Shown here piece by piece: positions 1-9,623 of a stretch of 27,705 bases of DNA. This DNA comes from Hypsibius dujardini. Its lineage: Eukaryota; Tardigrada; Eutardigrada; Parachela; Hypsibiidae. The notes under the pieces are model-generated. The model was not told the DNA's origin and did no database searches. It saw only the letters and a list, made by a program, of their open reading frames with translations. The stretch lies in NCBI GenBank assembly GCA_001579985.1, contig LRSR01010077.1, positions 1-27,705 of the forward strand, read 5' to 3'. Every line of letters begins with the position of its first letter. The stretch's first letter is position 1. A program made the translations under genes and the position numbers.

Positions 1-179
1 GACAATTTTAGTGACAATTTCAGTGACAATTTTAGTGACAATTTTTAGTGACAATTTTAGTTACAATTTTAGTGACAATTTTAGTGACAATTTTACTGAC
101 AATTTTAGTGACAATTTTAATGACAATTTTAATGACAATTTTTAGTGACAATTTTAGTGACAATTTTAGTGACAATTTA
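1..179. repeat. 12-bp tandem repeat array
   Basis: About fourteen near-identical copies of a 12-bp unit (GTGACAATTTTA) run from the window edge to about 179, with small length variants (extra T, GTTACA). The array is open at the left edge, so its full size is unknown. Open frames across it only translate the repeat and are not taken as genes. Confidence 0.9.
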
Positions 180-828
180 AGGCAAATTTTGTTCGCATAA
201 GATTGATCGCCTACGGAAAGTCTCATCATGAATCCCATCATTTGGCCTGTAAATTTCTATTTAGCTGGCTTGGCTGATGATTTCTCTGGAAAGTTTAAAA
301 TGGAGCAAATGCATTTGTATAGCGCAGTCAGAAGGAACGGAATATGAATGACAGCAGAGAGACAGACTAATCACATGGCGGCGGCACAATTTCCAGTCCA
401 GTGGGTTTGCGGCAAAACTTTCCTACTCGTATAATCAGATGTCCACCGGAAATGCGTAATTTGTCTATTATTGGGATTCTGACCGCTTGCTGGGCGGGTC
501 TCACTTGCGTCCTGCGTAAAATGTAGCCGGATGTGCAATTCTCAGTCGCGTGCAGTCTCATGTGCAGTGCGCAGATTTCTCGCTAGTGTGCAAGGCGCAC
601 TTGTCAGAGTAGGAGATGCGCCCATTGGCAGTTTTTGGTATTACAGTAGGCAATCATTATTTACTGTTACGGTCCTACGCACTTACAAACCGGGATTGAG
701 CAATACCAAAAAAACAAACAGCTGATGCTCAGTTCTTCCGCAGTTCCTGTGACTTTTCCGATTTCGTTCTGCAATTACCTCACACGGTATTAATTTTACA
801 TTTAACGGAGGGTCCGTGTTAAATCAAA
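180..828. other. Spacer upstream of PPAN, no gene recognised
   Basis: Short open frames on both strands (about 64 codons) have no family resemblance or splice context. The last 100 bases before the ATG at 829 presumably hold the PPAN promoter and 5' leader, but I see no clear TATA box or initiator. Confidence 0.5.
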
Positions 829-2976
829 ATGGCCAAGAAAAAGAAGGTAAGAACGCTCTTTACCCCAGGAAATTTCATGGCGATTTTCCACTGCAAAAAC
901 GTTTCATCCCTTCTTTTAGGGACGCGCGACCAAGAGCGCCAAGGCCAAATCCGCCGTGGAATCGGAGGAAATCAGCAGGGCGCCTCACACGTTCGTAATC
1001 AAACGCGGCGCGGTGGGGAAGGATGTAAACCATTTGATGATCGACATGAGGAAGGTGATGGAGCCGTATACTGCTTCACAGTTGAAGGTGAGTTTGGGTC
1101 TACGCCGGATTTGATGCCCGAACCTGTCCGCAGGAGTGTTCGAGTATCCGAAATCGATGGGAAAACGGTTTTCCTATTTAAAAGTGGAAATAGGAACTTA
1201 CTGGAGTAGATAAGTTTAGTCTGAGAATTGTTGTTTTTCTTCGAGGCGACGATGCTCGTCCTCGCAGTTGAAAGTGAGTTTGGGTCTACGCCGGATTTGA
1301 TGCCCGAACCTGTCCGCAGGAATGTTCGAGTATCCGAAATCGATGGGGAAATGATTTTCCTGTTTTAAAATGGAAATAGGAAGTTATTGGAGTAGATGAG
1401 TTTAGTCTGAGAATCGTTGTTTTTCTTCGAGGCGACGATGCTCGTCTACGCTTGCTTTAATTCCCGACACCTTTTGCACTGCTGTTCGAGTATCTGAAAT
1501 CGATGTACACAATATTTTCCTATTTTATAATGCCAAAAAGAACACTTTGGAATCATTAAATTCAATATAAATGATTTGTTTTTATGGTTTGGGGCAGTGC
1601 AGTAGAAACGAGTTGCCCGAACAGGGAAAACGCGTAATGATTCCGTTCGTTCTCACGTTAAATCGTCCCGAGTCTCCCTGTAAGCAAACTACGTATTTCT
1701 ATTAATCGTTCAATGGTCCTGTTATTTATGTTCATGCTTCGAATTTTTGTTTGCCAGGCAGCTTTATGTAATATTACGATATCTAATTTAGTTTCCGATT
1801 ATTTAAAATTCATTTATTGTTAAGCTCGGAGAGAATGCAGCGAAAGAAACGTTGCTGTCGATTTCTAAGTGAAATCAGGCTTCCATTCCAGCAAGCAATC
1901 AATCCATCAATCCATCAAGCAACCAGCCATTCACTAAATCAAGCAATCAATCAATCAACCATTCACGCAAGCAATCGATTAGCCATTCACTAAATCAAGC
2001 AATCAAGCAATCGGCCAATCACCCAAGCAATCAATTAGCCATTCACTAACTCAAGCAATCAATCAATCAGCCAATCACTCAATCAAGCAAGCAACCGTTG
2101 ATTGTGTTGCCTTCTGCACTGGTTGTATGTCTACTTGCTTGTGCTAATCGTCCTGTTTCTTCACGTTAACCAAACTTTAGGTGGGCAAGCAAAATGTCCT
2201 GAAAGATTTCGTCGCCGTGGCCGGTCCGCTCCACGTCTCCCACATGATTTCCTTCAGCAAGTCTGACGCCGCGCCACACATGCGGATTATGCGCTTGCCC
2301 CGTGGACCGACCCTGACGCTGCGCGTGCAGCAGTACAGTCTGATGCGGGACGTCGTGTCATCGCTGAAGAAGCCGCAGAACCACCCCAAGCAGTTTGACC
2401 ATCCCCCGCTGCTGGTGCTGAACAACTTCCAGGACAGGATGGAGCACCGGCTGGTGACGACGATGCTGCAGAGCATGTACCCCAGTCTCAACGTCACAAA
2501 GGTGCGTAAAATTCATCCCTCTCTGTTGTCCAACCGGCTTGTATGATGTTAACGCAGTTGGTGTTGCGGTTTCTAGTTGAAATTAAAACAAGTTTACCGT
2601 TGCGTCCTGTTCAACTACAACGTCGAGACCGACAGGGTCGAGTTCCGCCATTAGTAAGTAATCGCTCCTGACTGGCTTACATTGATTGAACTGTTGGCGT
2701 GTATTGCTGAACGCAACGTTTTGGAAATGGACCGGGATTTATGGAAGGATATAGGGATTTAGGGAATTAGTTAATGACATGCTTACGTTTTATCTGCTCG
2801 CAGCAATATCAAGGCGAAGCCGCATGGATTGTCAAGACCCATGCAGAAGCTTATGAAGAGCCAAGTGCCGAACATGAGCGGCTTCCAGAGCATCGATGAG
2901 TTGTTTACGCAGTAAGTCTGGCTGGGATATTGGGTCGCTAAACCTACATTCATCAGGCAGACATGTATACAGACAT

Positions 2977-3019
<43 letters not shown>

Positions 3020-4276
3020 CTCACGCAAACAGGCAGACATATATAGGCAGACATATATAGGCAGGAAAGCATGCGGGAAAATCGGCAGACGTGTTCAAGC
3101 CAGGGGCACCAACATGTTGCATTGAGTTCACCGAATCAGACGTTTGGATCATAATTTGTATGGTGCGCTACTGAAACGGCAGCTTCATATGTCGTAGGGC
3201 GGGAAATGCGTCAGAAAGTGAAATGGAAGACGATCCCGACAACAAAGTCTCTCTACCGCAGCCGATCAGTTCACGTGGAAACATGGCTAACCAGTTGAGT
3301 TCGATTCGGCTAACCGAACTCGGTCCACGGCTAACGTTGGAGTTGATCAAGATTGAAGACGGCATCTGTGACGGGGAGGTGCTCTACCACAGCACGATCC
3401 ATAAAACGGAGGAAGAAATAAAAGACCTCCGTCGAGCTCGCCTCTTGCGACAGTAAGACCCACTTGCATTCCTTTGTGATGACTCTAATTGAGTGTCCTG
3501 ATTTAAGTTTTGGGAAGCTAATCGAAAGATGGTTGATGGGTTTGTCTGGACATTCTCGGTTGATTGTATGTGTCTGTTGATGGATTGACTGATTGATGAT
3601 ATGTTCATGGTTTTCTTCCAGGACACGGAAAAACGACCTCCGAATGGAGCAGGAACGCAATGTGGAACGCAAGCAGCAAAGCTTCCAAGCCCACCGTGAA
3701 GACTGCTGGCAGGGCACGAAGCGGAAATTCGGCAGTGCTGACGGTCCGCGCGAGGAACCTGACTCGGAGGACGACGGGTACGTGGAGAAGGATCGCGTCT
3801 CGGATGACGACGACGAGGCGTGGTACGAGGAGGAGGTGGGCGAACGACCCGAACCGGGGATGCTGAGCCGCGGGGGCTTCGGATTTCGCCGAGGCGGGAT
3901 GATGATGCGCGGACGCGGTCGGGGAAGATTCTCCGGCCGCAGAGGAGGAGGAGGAGGTCGCGGGGGATATGGTGGCCGGGATCGGGATGACAGCGGGGGA
4001 GACCGCCCTGCCTGGAAGGACGGTGGAGACCGTGGCGGCTTTCGAGGAGCTCGAGGAGGGTCGCGGGATCGCGGCGGGTCCTCGAGGGGATTCCGAGGCG
4101 GAAGGGGCGGCGACCGTGGACCTTCGAGAGGGTCGTTCCGCGGTGGAGGTTCTTCGAGGGGTTTCCGAGGTCGCGGCGACGGCGGTTCGAGGGGAGGTTC
4201 CGGGGGAGATCGTCGCGGGGGCGGACGCGGAATGCATCGCGCCATTTCGTTTCGGAAAAAGGTGTCTTCCCGTTGA
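829..4276 (+). CDS. PPAN: Peter Pan / SSF1 homologue (Brix-domain ribosome biogenesis factor), 7 exons
   Basis: Nucleolar 60S-subunit assembly factor of the PPAN/Ssf1 family. Exons 829-846, 920-1087, 2181-2501, 2577-2653, 2804-2911, 3198-3452 and 3622-4276 join in frame to 533 codons. All introns are GT-AG. The product starts MAKKKK. The Brix domain covers about residues 28-305 and shows family motifs: APHTFVIKRG, RKVMEPYTAS, DFVAVAGPLHVSH, RLPRGPTLT, HPPLLVLNNF, RLTELGPRLTLELIKIEDG. An acidic stretch follows (EEPDSEDDGY, SDDDDEAWYEEE). The last ~140 residues are almost wholly RGG/SRGG/FRG repeats ending in a basic KKVSSR. Family members have basic tails, but this glycine-arginine tail is unusually long and suggests RNA binding or nucleolar retention. 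The start is the first ATG, three codons before a basic run. Introns 2 and 5 contain repeat arrays. Confidence 0.97.
1079..1560 (+). repeat. 186-bp tandem duplication overlapping the PPAN exon 2 / intron 2 junction
   Basis: The sequence from CAGTTGAAGGTGAGTTTGGG (1079) recurs at 1265 with few changes. A third, much more diverged copy runs from about 1450 to 1560 (shared TTCGAGTATC, GAAATCGATG). The duplicated unit includes the last 9 bases of exon 2 and the 5' splice site, so copy 2 keeps a GTGAGT donor-like site at 1274. Confidence 0.85.
1885..2095. repeat. (CAAT/CAAG)n microsatellite in PPAN intron 2
   Basis: Imperfect CAATCAATCAAGCAAC-type repeat mixed with a longer unit (CCATTCACTAAATCAAGCAA) that recurs three times. 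It lies wholly inside the intron. Confidence 0.85.
2959..3064. repeat. (ACAG)n microsatellite in PPAN intron 5
   Basis: Thirteen or so ACAG units, followed by GGCAGACATATATA repeats, between exon 5 (ends 2911) and exon 6 (starts 3198). Confidence 0.9.
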
Positions 4277-4633
4277 CGAGAGTGCTTTTGTTGCGCTTTT
4301 TTGCATCACTTTTTGTTGGACTTTCGATGTTATTTTGATCGGAAATGTCGGCGAAAAGCTCGAGTAAGCTGCATTTCAGTCGTGTGAATGCTTTGCAAAA
4401 GTGCTGAGAAGTTTGCGACCAATGGCAGTGTCCGAGGAGAAACTCGAAGAAACCGAGAGCGATTTTTGCGGAAAATGAAAAAACCTGCCGCATTGATGAG
4501 TTTTAGGGCAAGAAGTGTTGCTTCAGCGAAAGCGATCAGATTTTTCGCTTCTTCTGTGTGGTGTAGATGTAGTGCTGACTTGGGCCGGGAGAGTTCGGGG
4601 GTAGGGTGGTCCTGGCTCTTGGTTGATATATAG
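4277..4633. other. PPAN 3' region, no gene recognised
   Basis: Probable 3' UTR of PPAN. No AATAAA hexamer is visible close to the TGA stop, and no second gene is supported. Frames open here on both strands are low in conserved content. Confidence 0.4.
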
Positions 4634-4950
4634 GAATGAACATCTTGGGAACTGCTTGGTTGATTGATTGAATTTTGCAATGAACATCTTGGGAACTGCT
4701 TGGTTGATTGATTGAATACTGCAATGAACATCTTGGAAACTGCTTGGTTGATTGATTGAATTTTGCAATGAACATCTTGGGAACTGCTTGGTTGATTGAT
4801 CGAATATTGCAATGAACATCTTGGGAACTGCTTGATTGATTGATTGAATTTTGCAATGAACATCTTGGGAACTGCTTGGTTGATTGATTGAATACTGCAA
4901 TGAACATCTTGGGAACTGCTTGGTTGATTGATTGATTGAATTTTGCGCCC
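4634..4950. repeat. 44-bp tandem repeat, about 7 copies
   Basis: A unit beginning GAACATCTTGGGAACTGCTT and continuing with GGTTGATTGATTGAATTTTGC repeats with an exact 44-bp period (starts near 4638, 4682, 4726, 4770, 4814, 4858, 4902). Copies differ by one to three bases. Minus-strand open frames across it are repeat translations. There are no unique spacers, so it is a minisatellite and not a CRISPR array. Confidence 0.92.
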
Positions 4951-6010
4951 ACTGCTGCGGAGTACGCCAATCAAGCAATCAATCGATCGAAGCTTTAAGG
5001 GGCTTACTTCGTCTGACTGTCTCGGTGGAATTTAACCGCCGGTCGCAGAGCTTTTTCTGTGATACAGTAAATGCATTTGTTAATCAAAATATATTCATTC
5101 CGAATTTTCATAAATACTATGTTATTAATCCGGGAATTAGAAATGCGGTTGAAAGTGTTTCTTTCAGGAATGATCTTGACCTTGGGCAGATTACTCGAAA
5201 AGTGTACGACATAAACAAGCATTAAACAGTGTCCATTGTTAAGTAATGAATCGGAATGCTCCACCATTTCTCGCCATTCTGGGATGGAAGAGGTCTACGA
5301 GAAAGAAAGGCAACAGTCAGCTGAAATCGTTTGTCACGCGGATCGCCAACATCCAGACCAGATCTGCGTCACGAAACGAGCCAAATAACCGACCAATCAA
5401 CTGAAGCCAGACGGTTCGATTGCCACGCCTATCCACTCTCATTATTCTAAACAACGCAGACCAGTCCATGGCAGCAGTCGTGCCCCAATGGCTTTAGTTA
5501 GCACACATCCTACGCTGTTGGTAGAGCCACCTCAGCTATAGTAAACGTTCCAGCTATGTCCGATTTAATAGTCTTTATTGTTGCCAGCAAAATCTAGCAC
5601 ACGTCTCTCTTCTCGTTGTATTTCCTGTCTTCGTACGCATTCTCAATTTAAATCGTGTCTGTCTGTTTCTTTCTGTCTCTGCTACTCACAATTCGACGCC
5701 AAATTTAAAAAAAATTACAATTTCTTTTTTCCGAGGTCCCACGCCTAAAAACGTTCACTCACATTTTCTGCAGCACTCCAGATTTTTATTTACTTTGTCC
5801 TCGCACATTCCGGAAGAATGAAAATGACAAAAATCATTACTGCGATCGGTGAGTGCAAGTGGAAGGGGCAATTTGACGCTGCAAAAACGTCTGACGCAAT
5901 CCGCTGCGGCGAACTCGCTGCGCGCGCGACCTTAAACGACCTTCTCATCTTTGACCTTCTTATTTTTGACCTTCTTATTTTTGGGTTTTTCTTCTCCCCT
6001 CATCTTCTTT
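4951..6010. other. Spacer, no gene recognised
   Basis: Contains a short CAATCAATCGATCG run (4968-4990), AT-rich and pyrimidine-rich stretches, and a triplicated TTTGACCTTCTTAT unit at about 5943-5985. The longest frames (about 97 codons) show no family features. Nothing functional is supported. Confidence 0.5.
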
Positions 6011-6185
6011 ACTGTAGTGTCGCGACCTATTGGTGCTGCTTTTTAGACCCACCCGTATATTATGACTGCACACACTTGGTGCTGCTTTTTAGACCCATCC
6101 GTATATTATAACCGTCCCCACTGTTCTTCACTGCAGTCATAATATACGGTGGATCTAAAACGCAGCACCAATTGATCGCGGCAGT
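6011..6185. mobile_element. MITE-like inverted-repeat element with internal duplication
   Basis: The left arm (ACTGTAGTGTCGCGACC, then TTGGTGCTGC and CCGTATATTATGACTGCA) is repeated inverted at 6130-6185. The inner half of the left arm is also duplicated directly at 6075-6111. The ends are ACTG/CAGT, each flanked outward by TA, compatible with a TA target site. There is no coding capacity. I infer a non-autonomous DNA transposon. Confidence 0.7.
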
Positions 6186-6865
6186 ACAGCTGTGCCTGAG
6201 GGTCGTTGTTTGGGTTCTGGTGGGCCGTAGGGGTAAAACGTGTCAATCAAGCTTTGATTGAATTAGGTCACATTACTGCACATCTCAAGCATTTTGGTGT
6301 CGTTTTTATTTCCGAGCGCTATCCTCTGCATTATATTGGAGTTTCTTCACGATTTCGTTGTCGATATGATTGAATTCATTTTTTATGAGCATTTTATCGT
6401 CTATGACGTACATGTCGCGAAAGGAAAACGCAGTACATTTTCCGTTAGCCAATAAATCAATCAACTAAACAAATCGAATGTGTGGTTGTCCCACACGGCC
6501 CACCAGAATCCCAACAAGGATCCTCAGCACAGCTGTCAAGTATCTCCCCGTTTTCTTCAGGCGTGCTGGCATGCATCTCCATCTCCTTCGACCAAGTCCT
6601 GGCGGCATCGAACCCGCGTAAGTTTTCCGTGTCAGTGTTGGTGACTAAAATTTTCGGTCACGAAAATGAATAAAATTTAAAAATTTAAATTAAAAATTTA
6701 ATAATTTAAATTAAAAATTTAATAATTTAATAATTATTTTTAATTGGCTAAAAAATGAATTAGTTGTTTATTTTAGTTTTTGTCGTTCTTCTGGAAAAAT
6801 TTTCTTCAGTTTCCGAATAGAAGTGTCGGTCTCGATTCCAAGGACTCAACTCGGAGTTTATTGGT
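6186..6865. other. Spacer with AT-rich repeat
   Basis: Positions 6664-6745 are a low-complexity AAATTTAAATT/AATTTAATAATT tract. A short frame from the ATG at 6478 ends in a consensus donor (GC/GTAAGT at 6617). It could be an upstream exon of the membrane-protein gene at 7285, but its phase does not fit the best acceptor there, so it is not called. Confidence 0.4.
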
Positions 6866-7081
6866 GAGATTCGAACGGTCATGTGAGTTTATTTCTATCG
6901 AACCGTTCAGTTCAGTTCAGTTCGAAATTTGAAATGTCAACGGCTCGCACCGACCGGATCGGTTGAGCCGTTGTCGAATGTATTACGTAACTGGACAACC
7001 GACTGGGCGGCTCGGGCCCGAACCGTTTGCCTGGAGCCGGCCGTTGCTAGTTTGGAGTTTGAGACAGTAAAGTAGAAACGA
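6866..7081 (+). mobile_element. Dispersed repeat, longer copy
   Basis: The outer parts (GTGAGTTTATTTCTATCGAA and GGAGCCGGCCGTTGCTAGTT) match, in reverse complement, the shorter copy at 17457-17550. This copy has 120 extra bases between two direct repeats CGAACCGTT (6899-6907 and 7019-7027). It is either a nested insertion here or a deletion by recombination in the other copy. No coding capacity. Confidence 0.7.
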
Positions 7082-7284
7082 CACTTACTTCGTTCGCATC
7101 TCAGCACTTTCAATGTAGTCCATAAATTTATGACACAGTATTAATAAATTGTCAGTTTTTATTTTATCCGAACAGTTTTTAACTTCTAAAATATTATTTT
7201 AAAATTCATTATATTATGAGAGTCGTATTTAATATTTTATTCGGGATTTGAGCTGAGAGAAAGTGTTCTGTGTTAACCGTTTAG

Positions 7285-9079
7285 TCGGCTTCATACCGAG
7301 CGCACCATCAGAACCCTCCACATCACCGCGTTCGGAAGAATCCAGCATCGCCGCCACTAATAATGTCACGTCACCGTCGTCCACCGACGCTCCCGATAAG
7401 CCTGCTGAGGTGCCCCCAAAATCTGTCCCCGTAGCTCCTCCTCCTCCAGTGATGACGGTCGCTGTTAACGTTACCCTTGACGGAAAGAAGGCTGACGCTG
7501 ACGGAGCGGCGACGAAGGCCAACCTAGAGGCAGACAAGGTTAACGGATCGGCAGACAGGTCTGAGAATGCGACGACGGTCAAGCTGCACGGAGAAGCGGC
7601 CAATTCTGACGGAGCGGCAGACAAGGTTAACGGATCGGCGGTCAAGTCTGAGAATGCGACGACGGTCAAGCTGCACGAAGAAGCGGCCAATTCTGACGGA
7701 GCGGCGGCGGCGTCGAAGGTCAATGGAGAGGCAGGCAAGATTAACGGATCGGCGGTCAAGTCTGAGAATGCGACGACGGTCAAGCTGCACGGAGAAGCAG
7801 CCAATTCTGACGGAGTGGCAGACAAGGTTAATGGGTCGGCGGTGAAGTCTGAGGATGCGCCGACGTTCAAGCTGCACGAAGAAGCGATCAATTCTGACGG
7901 AGCGGCGGCTGTCAACGGAGAGGGAGGCAAGGTTGACGGATCGCCGGGCGAGTCGGAGAATTCGACGACGGTCAAGGGGCACGGAGAAGCGGCCATTTCT
8001 GACGGAGCGGCGGCGGCAACGCCCGTCAATGCGGCGGACAAGCCTAACGGACTGTCGACTCAGCCTGACGGAGCGACGGTCATCGCTGACGTCCCTTTAC
8101 TGGCGAAGGACCTTGCCAGCGACACCCAGAAGGACGTCGAGGCCACCGGCAGCAGCGGCAAGTCTAATCCAGTCGACGCCTTGGCCATCGGATTAGGCGT
8201 GGGGGGAGCTGTGGCTGTGGCGTTAATTGCCATCGCCATCGGACTAGTCTACCGCAAGTAAGTACCTGCTTTTTTCATTGACTCACATCTCACATCACAT
8301 TCATTGGTGTCCTCACCCTGTCTGTGTGTCTTGTCTTACCACCTCCTTCATTTCCCTTGCTTTCCACTGCGTCCTTTCGTACGTCTGTGACCTGTCACTT
8401 TCTGCCGGTCTGTCTATCCATTGTTATTTGAATGTCTGTCTGCTTTCTTTTTTTCTCGATCTGACTGGATCCATCGTCTGTTTATCTTTGTGTCGGCTTG
8501 TCTGACTAATCTGTCTGGCTGGCTATCTATCTATATCAATGTGTCTATCTGACTCTCGGGCGGGCTGTCTCTCTGTCTGTCTGTTTGTCTGGCTATTTGT
8601 GCGGCTGTCTGACTATCGGGCGGGCTGTTTGTCTGCCTGTCCGTCTGTCTGATTGTCTGACTATTTGTGCGGATGTCTGTATGTCTGTATGACTATCGGT
8701 CTGACTGTCTAAACATAGGTTTGGCTGTCCTTCTGTCTGGATGTTTTGCTACCGGTCTGTCTGACTGGCTGTCTGTGACTGACTACATGTCTGACTACAT
8801 GTCTGATTGGCTGTCTGTGACTGACTACATGTCTGACTGGCTGTCTGTGACTGACTACATGTCTGACTACATGTCTGACTGGCTGTCTGTGACTGACTAC
8901 ATGTCTGATTGACTGTCTGTGACTGACTACATGTCTGGCTGTCTGTAAACTTGACTCACTAGGTGATTTTTTGTGCACTGTGCAGCAAGCGTATGAAGCG
9001 AGGCCGCTGTTTGGTTCCTGACCACGAGGTGGAGCATCAGGAGACCTCAACTTCCGTCACGTGGACCAGGAAGAACTGA
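7285..9079 (+). CDS. Single-pass membrane protein with repetitive glycosylated ectodomain (5' end missing)
   Basis: Exon 7285-8257 and last exon 8986-9079 join in frame (GT-AG) and end at TGA. The large exon has no ATG near its 5' end and is open back beyond 7263. The boundary at 7285 (after TTTAG) is a best guess, and an upstream exon with the start and probably a signal peptide was not found. After a Ser/Thr/Pro-rich stretch come about five repeats of roughly 29 residues (core KVNGSAVKSENATTVKLH, then EAANSDGAA). Each intact copy holds two N-glycosylation sequons (NGS, NAT). Near the C-terminus is a transmembrane helix (ALAIGLGVGG through AIAIGLVYR), then a basic stop-transfer segment (NKRMKRGR) and a tail of about 30 residues. 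This reads as a type I surface protein with a mucin- or syndecan-like stalk. No known family is recognised. Confidence 0.7.
7500..8015 (+). repeat. In-frame coding repeat, about 5 units of 87-120 bp
   Basis: Direct repeats of GACGGTCAAGCTGCACGGAG with flanking sequence encode the sequon-bearing repeats of the membrane protein. Copies differ mainly by in-frame Ala/Gly-rich insertions, so length change has respected the frame. Confidence 0.88.
8410..8945. repeat. CTGT-rich intron repeat with nested ACATGTCTGACT array
   Basis: The single intron seen in the membrane-protein gene is a degenerate (CTGT)n tract. From about 8768 it turns into a higher-order array of GACTGACTACATGTCTGACT alternating with GGCTGTCTGT. 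Confidence 0.85.
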
Positions 9080-9623
9080 ACGTGTGCCTTTTTCACGAGA
9101 AGCCGGTGAGATTTTCCCGTTGGCTCATCGGTAGATTATAATGAGATGTACTAGAGTAATTTAATGAAAGCTGTCCAGTTATTTCCCTGCTGAAAAGGCA
9201 TTCCGTTGTTGTTTTTTTGGTGCGAGATTTATCACCTTTAATCTTGAATTGTTGATGTATCTTCCTTCCGTCCCCTTGCCTGGATCTCGGTTGCTGGTTG
9301 TTTTTGTTTTCGGCGGTCGCTTTGGCGGAAGCACGCTCATTCTTTCTCTCTACTTATAATCGCTCGAATAATATTAATATTTGCGATTTTTTGCGGTTGT
9401 TTTGCTGGTCTGTTAATTATTAGTGAAGACGCTTGTTCTCCGTTCCCTCACTCCGCAAATCATTCGGTAGGATTCGTAGGAATCACAACTGCACACACAG
9501 ACAGCAACTCAACTGTGCCTGATGAAATAACGACTCCACACGAACCGGAATGGCGAGAGGAACAATTAAGCCCGCAGAGGGAGGATAGCCTTTTCGGCAA
9601 CTTTTCTAAAAACAACTTCGGAC
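9080..9623. other. Convergent 3' spacer
   Basis: Lies between the stop of the plus-strand membrane protein (9079) and the stop of minus-strand CISD2 (9624). It should hold both 3' UTRs. I see no further gene and no unambiguous AATAAA on either strand. Confidence 0.45.

Noticed and set aside
3331-4493. Minus-strand Pro/Arg-rich open frames of 234-369 codons
   Set aside because: Shadows of the GC-rich RGG-coding exon of PPAN on the opposite strand.
4634-4950. Possible CRISPR array or coding repeat
   Set aside because: The 44-bp units are directly adjacent with no unique spacers, and the genome is eukaryotic. It is a minisatellite.
7524-8196. Other-frame and minus-strand open frames across the membrane-protein repeats
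   Set aside because: The frame ending in a transmembrane helix, basic stop-transfer segment and phase-matched splice is the convincing one. The others are Arg/Ser-rich shadows of the repeat.
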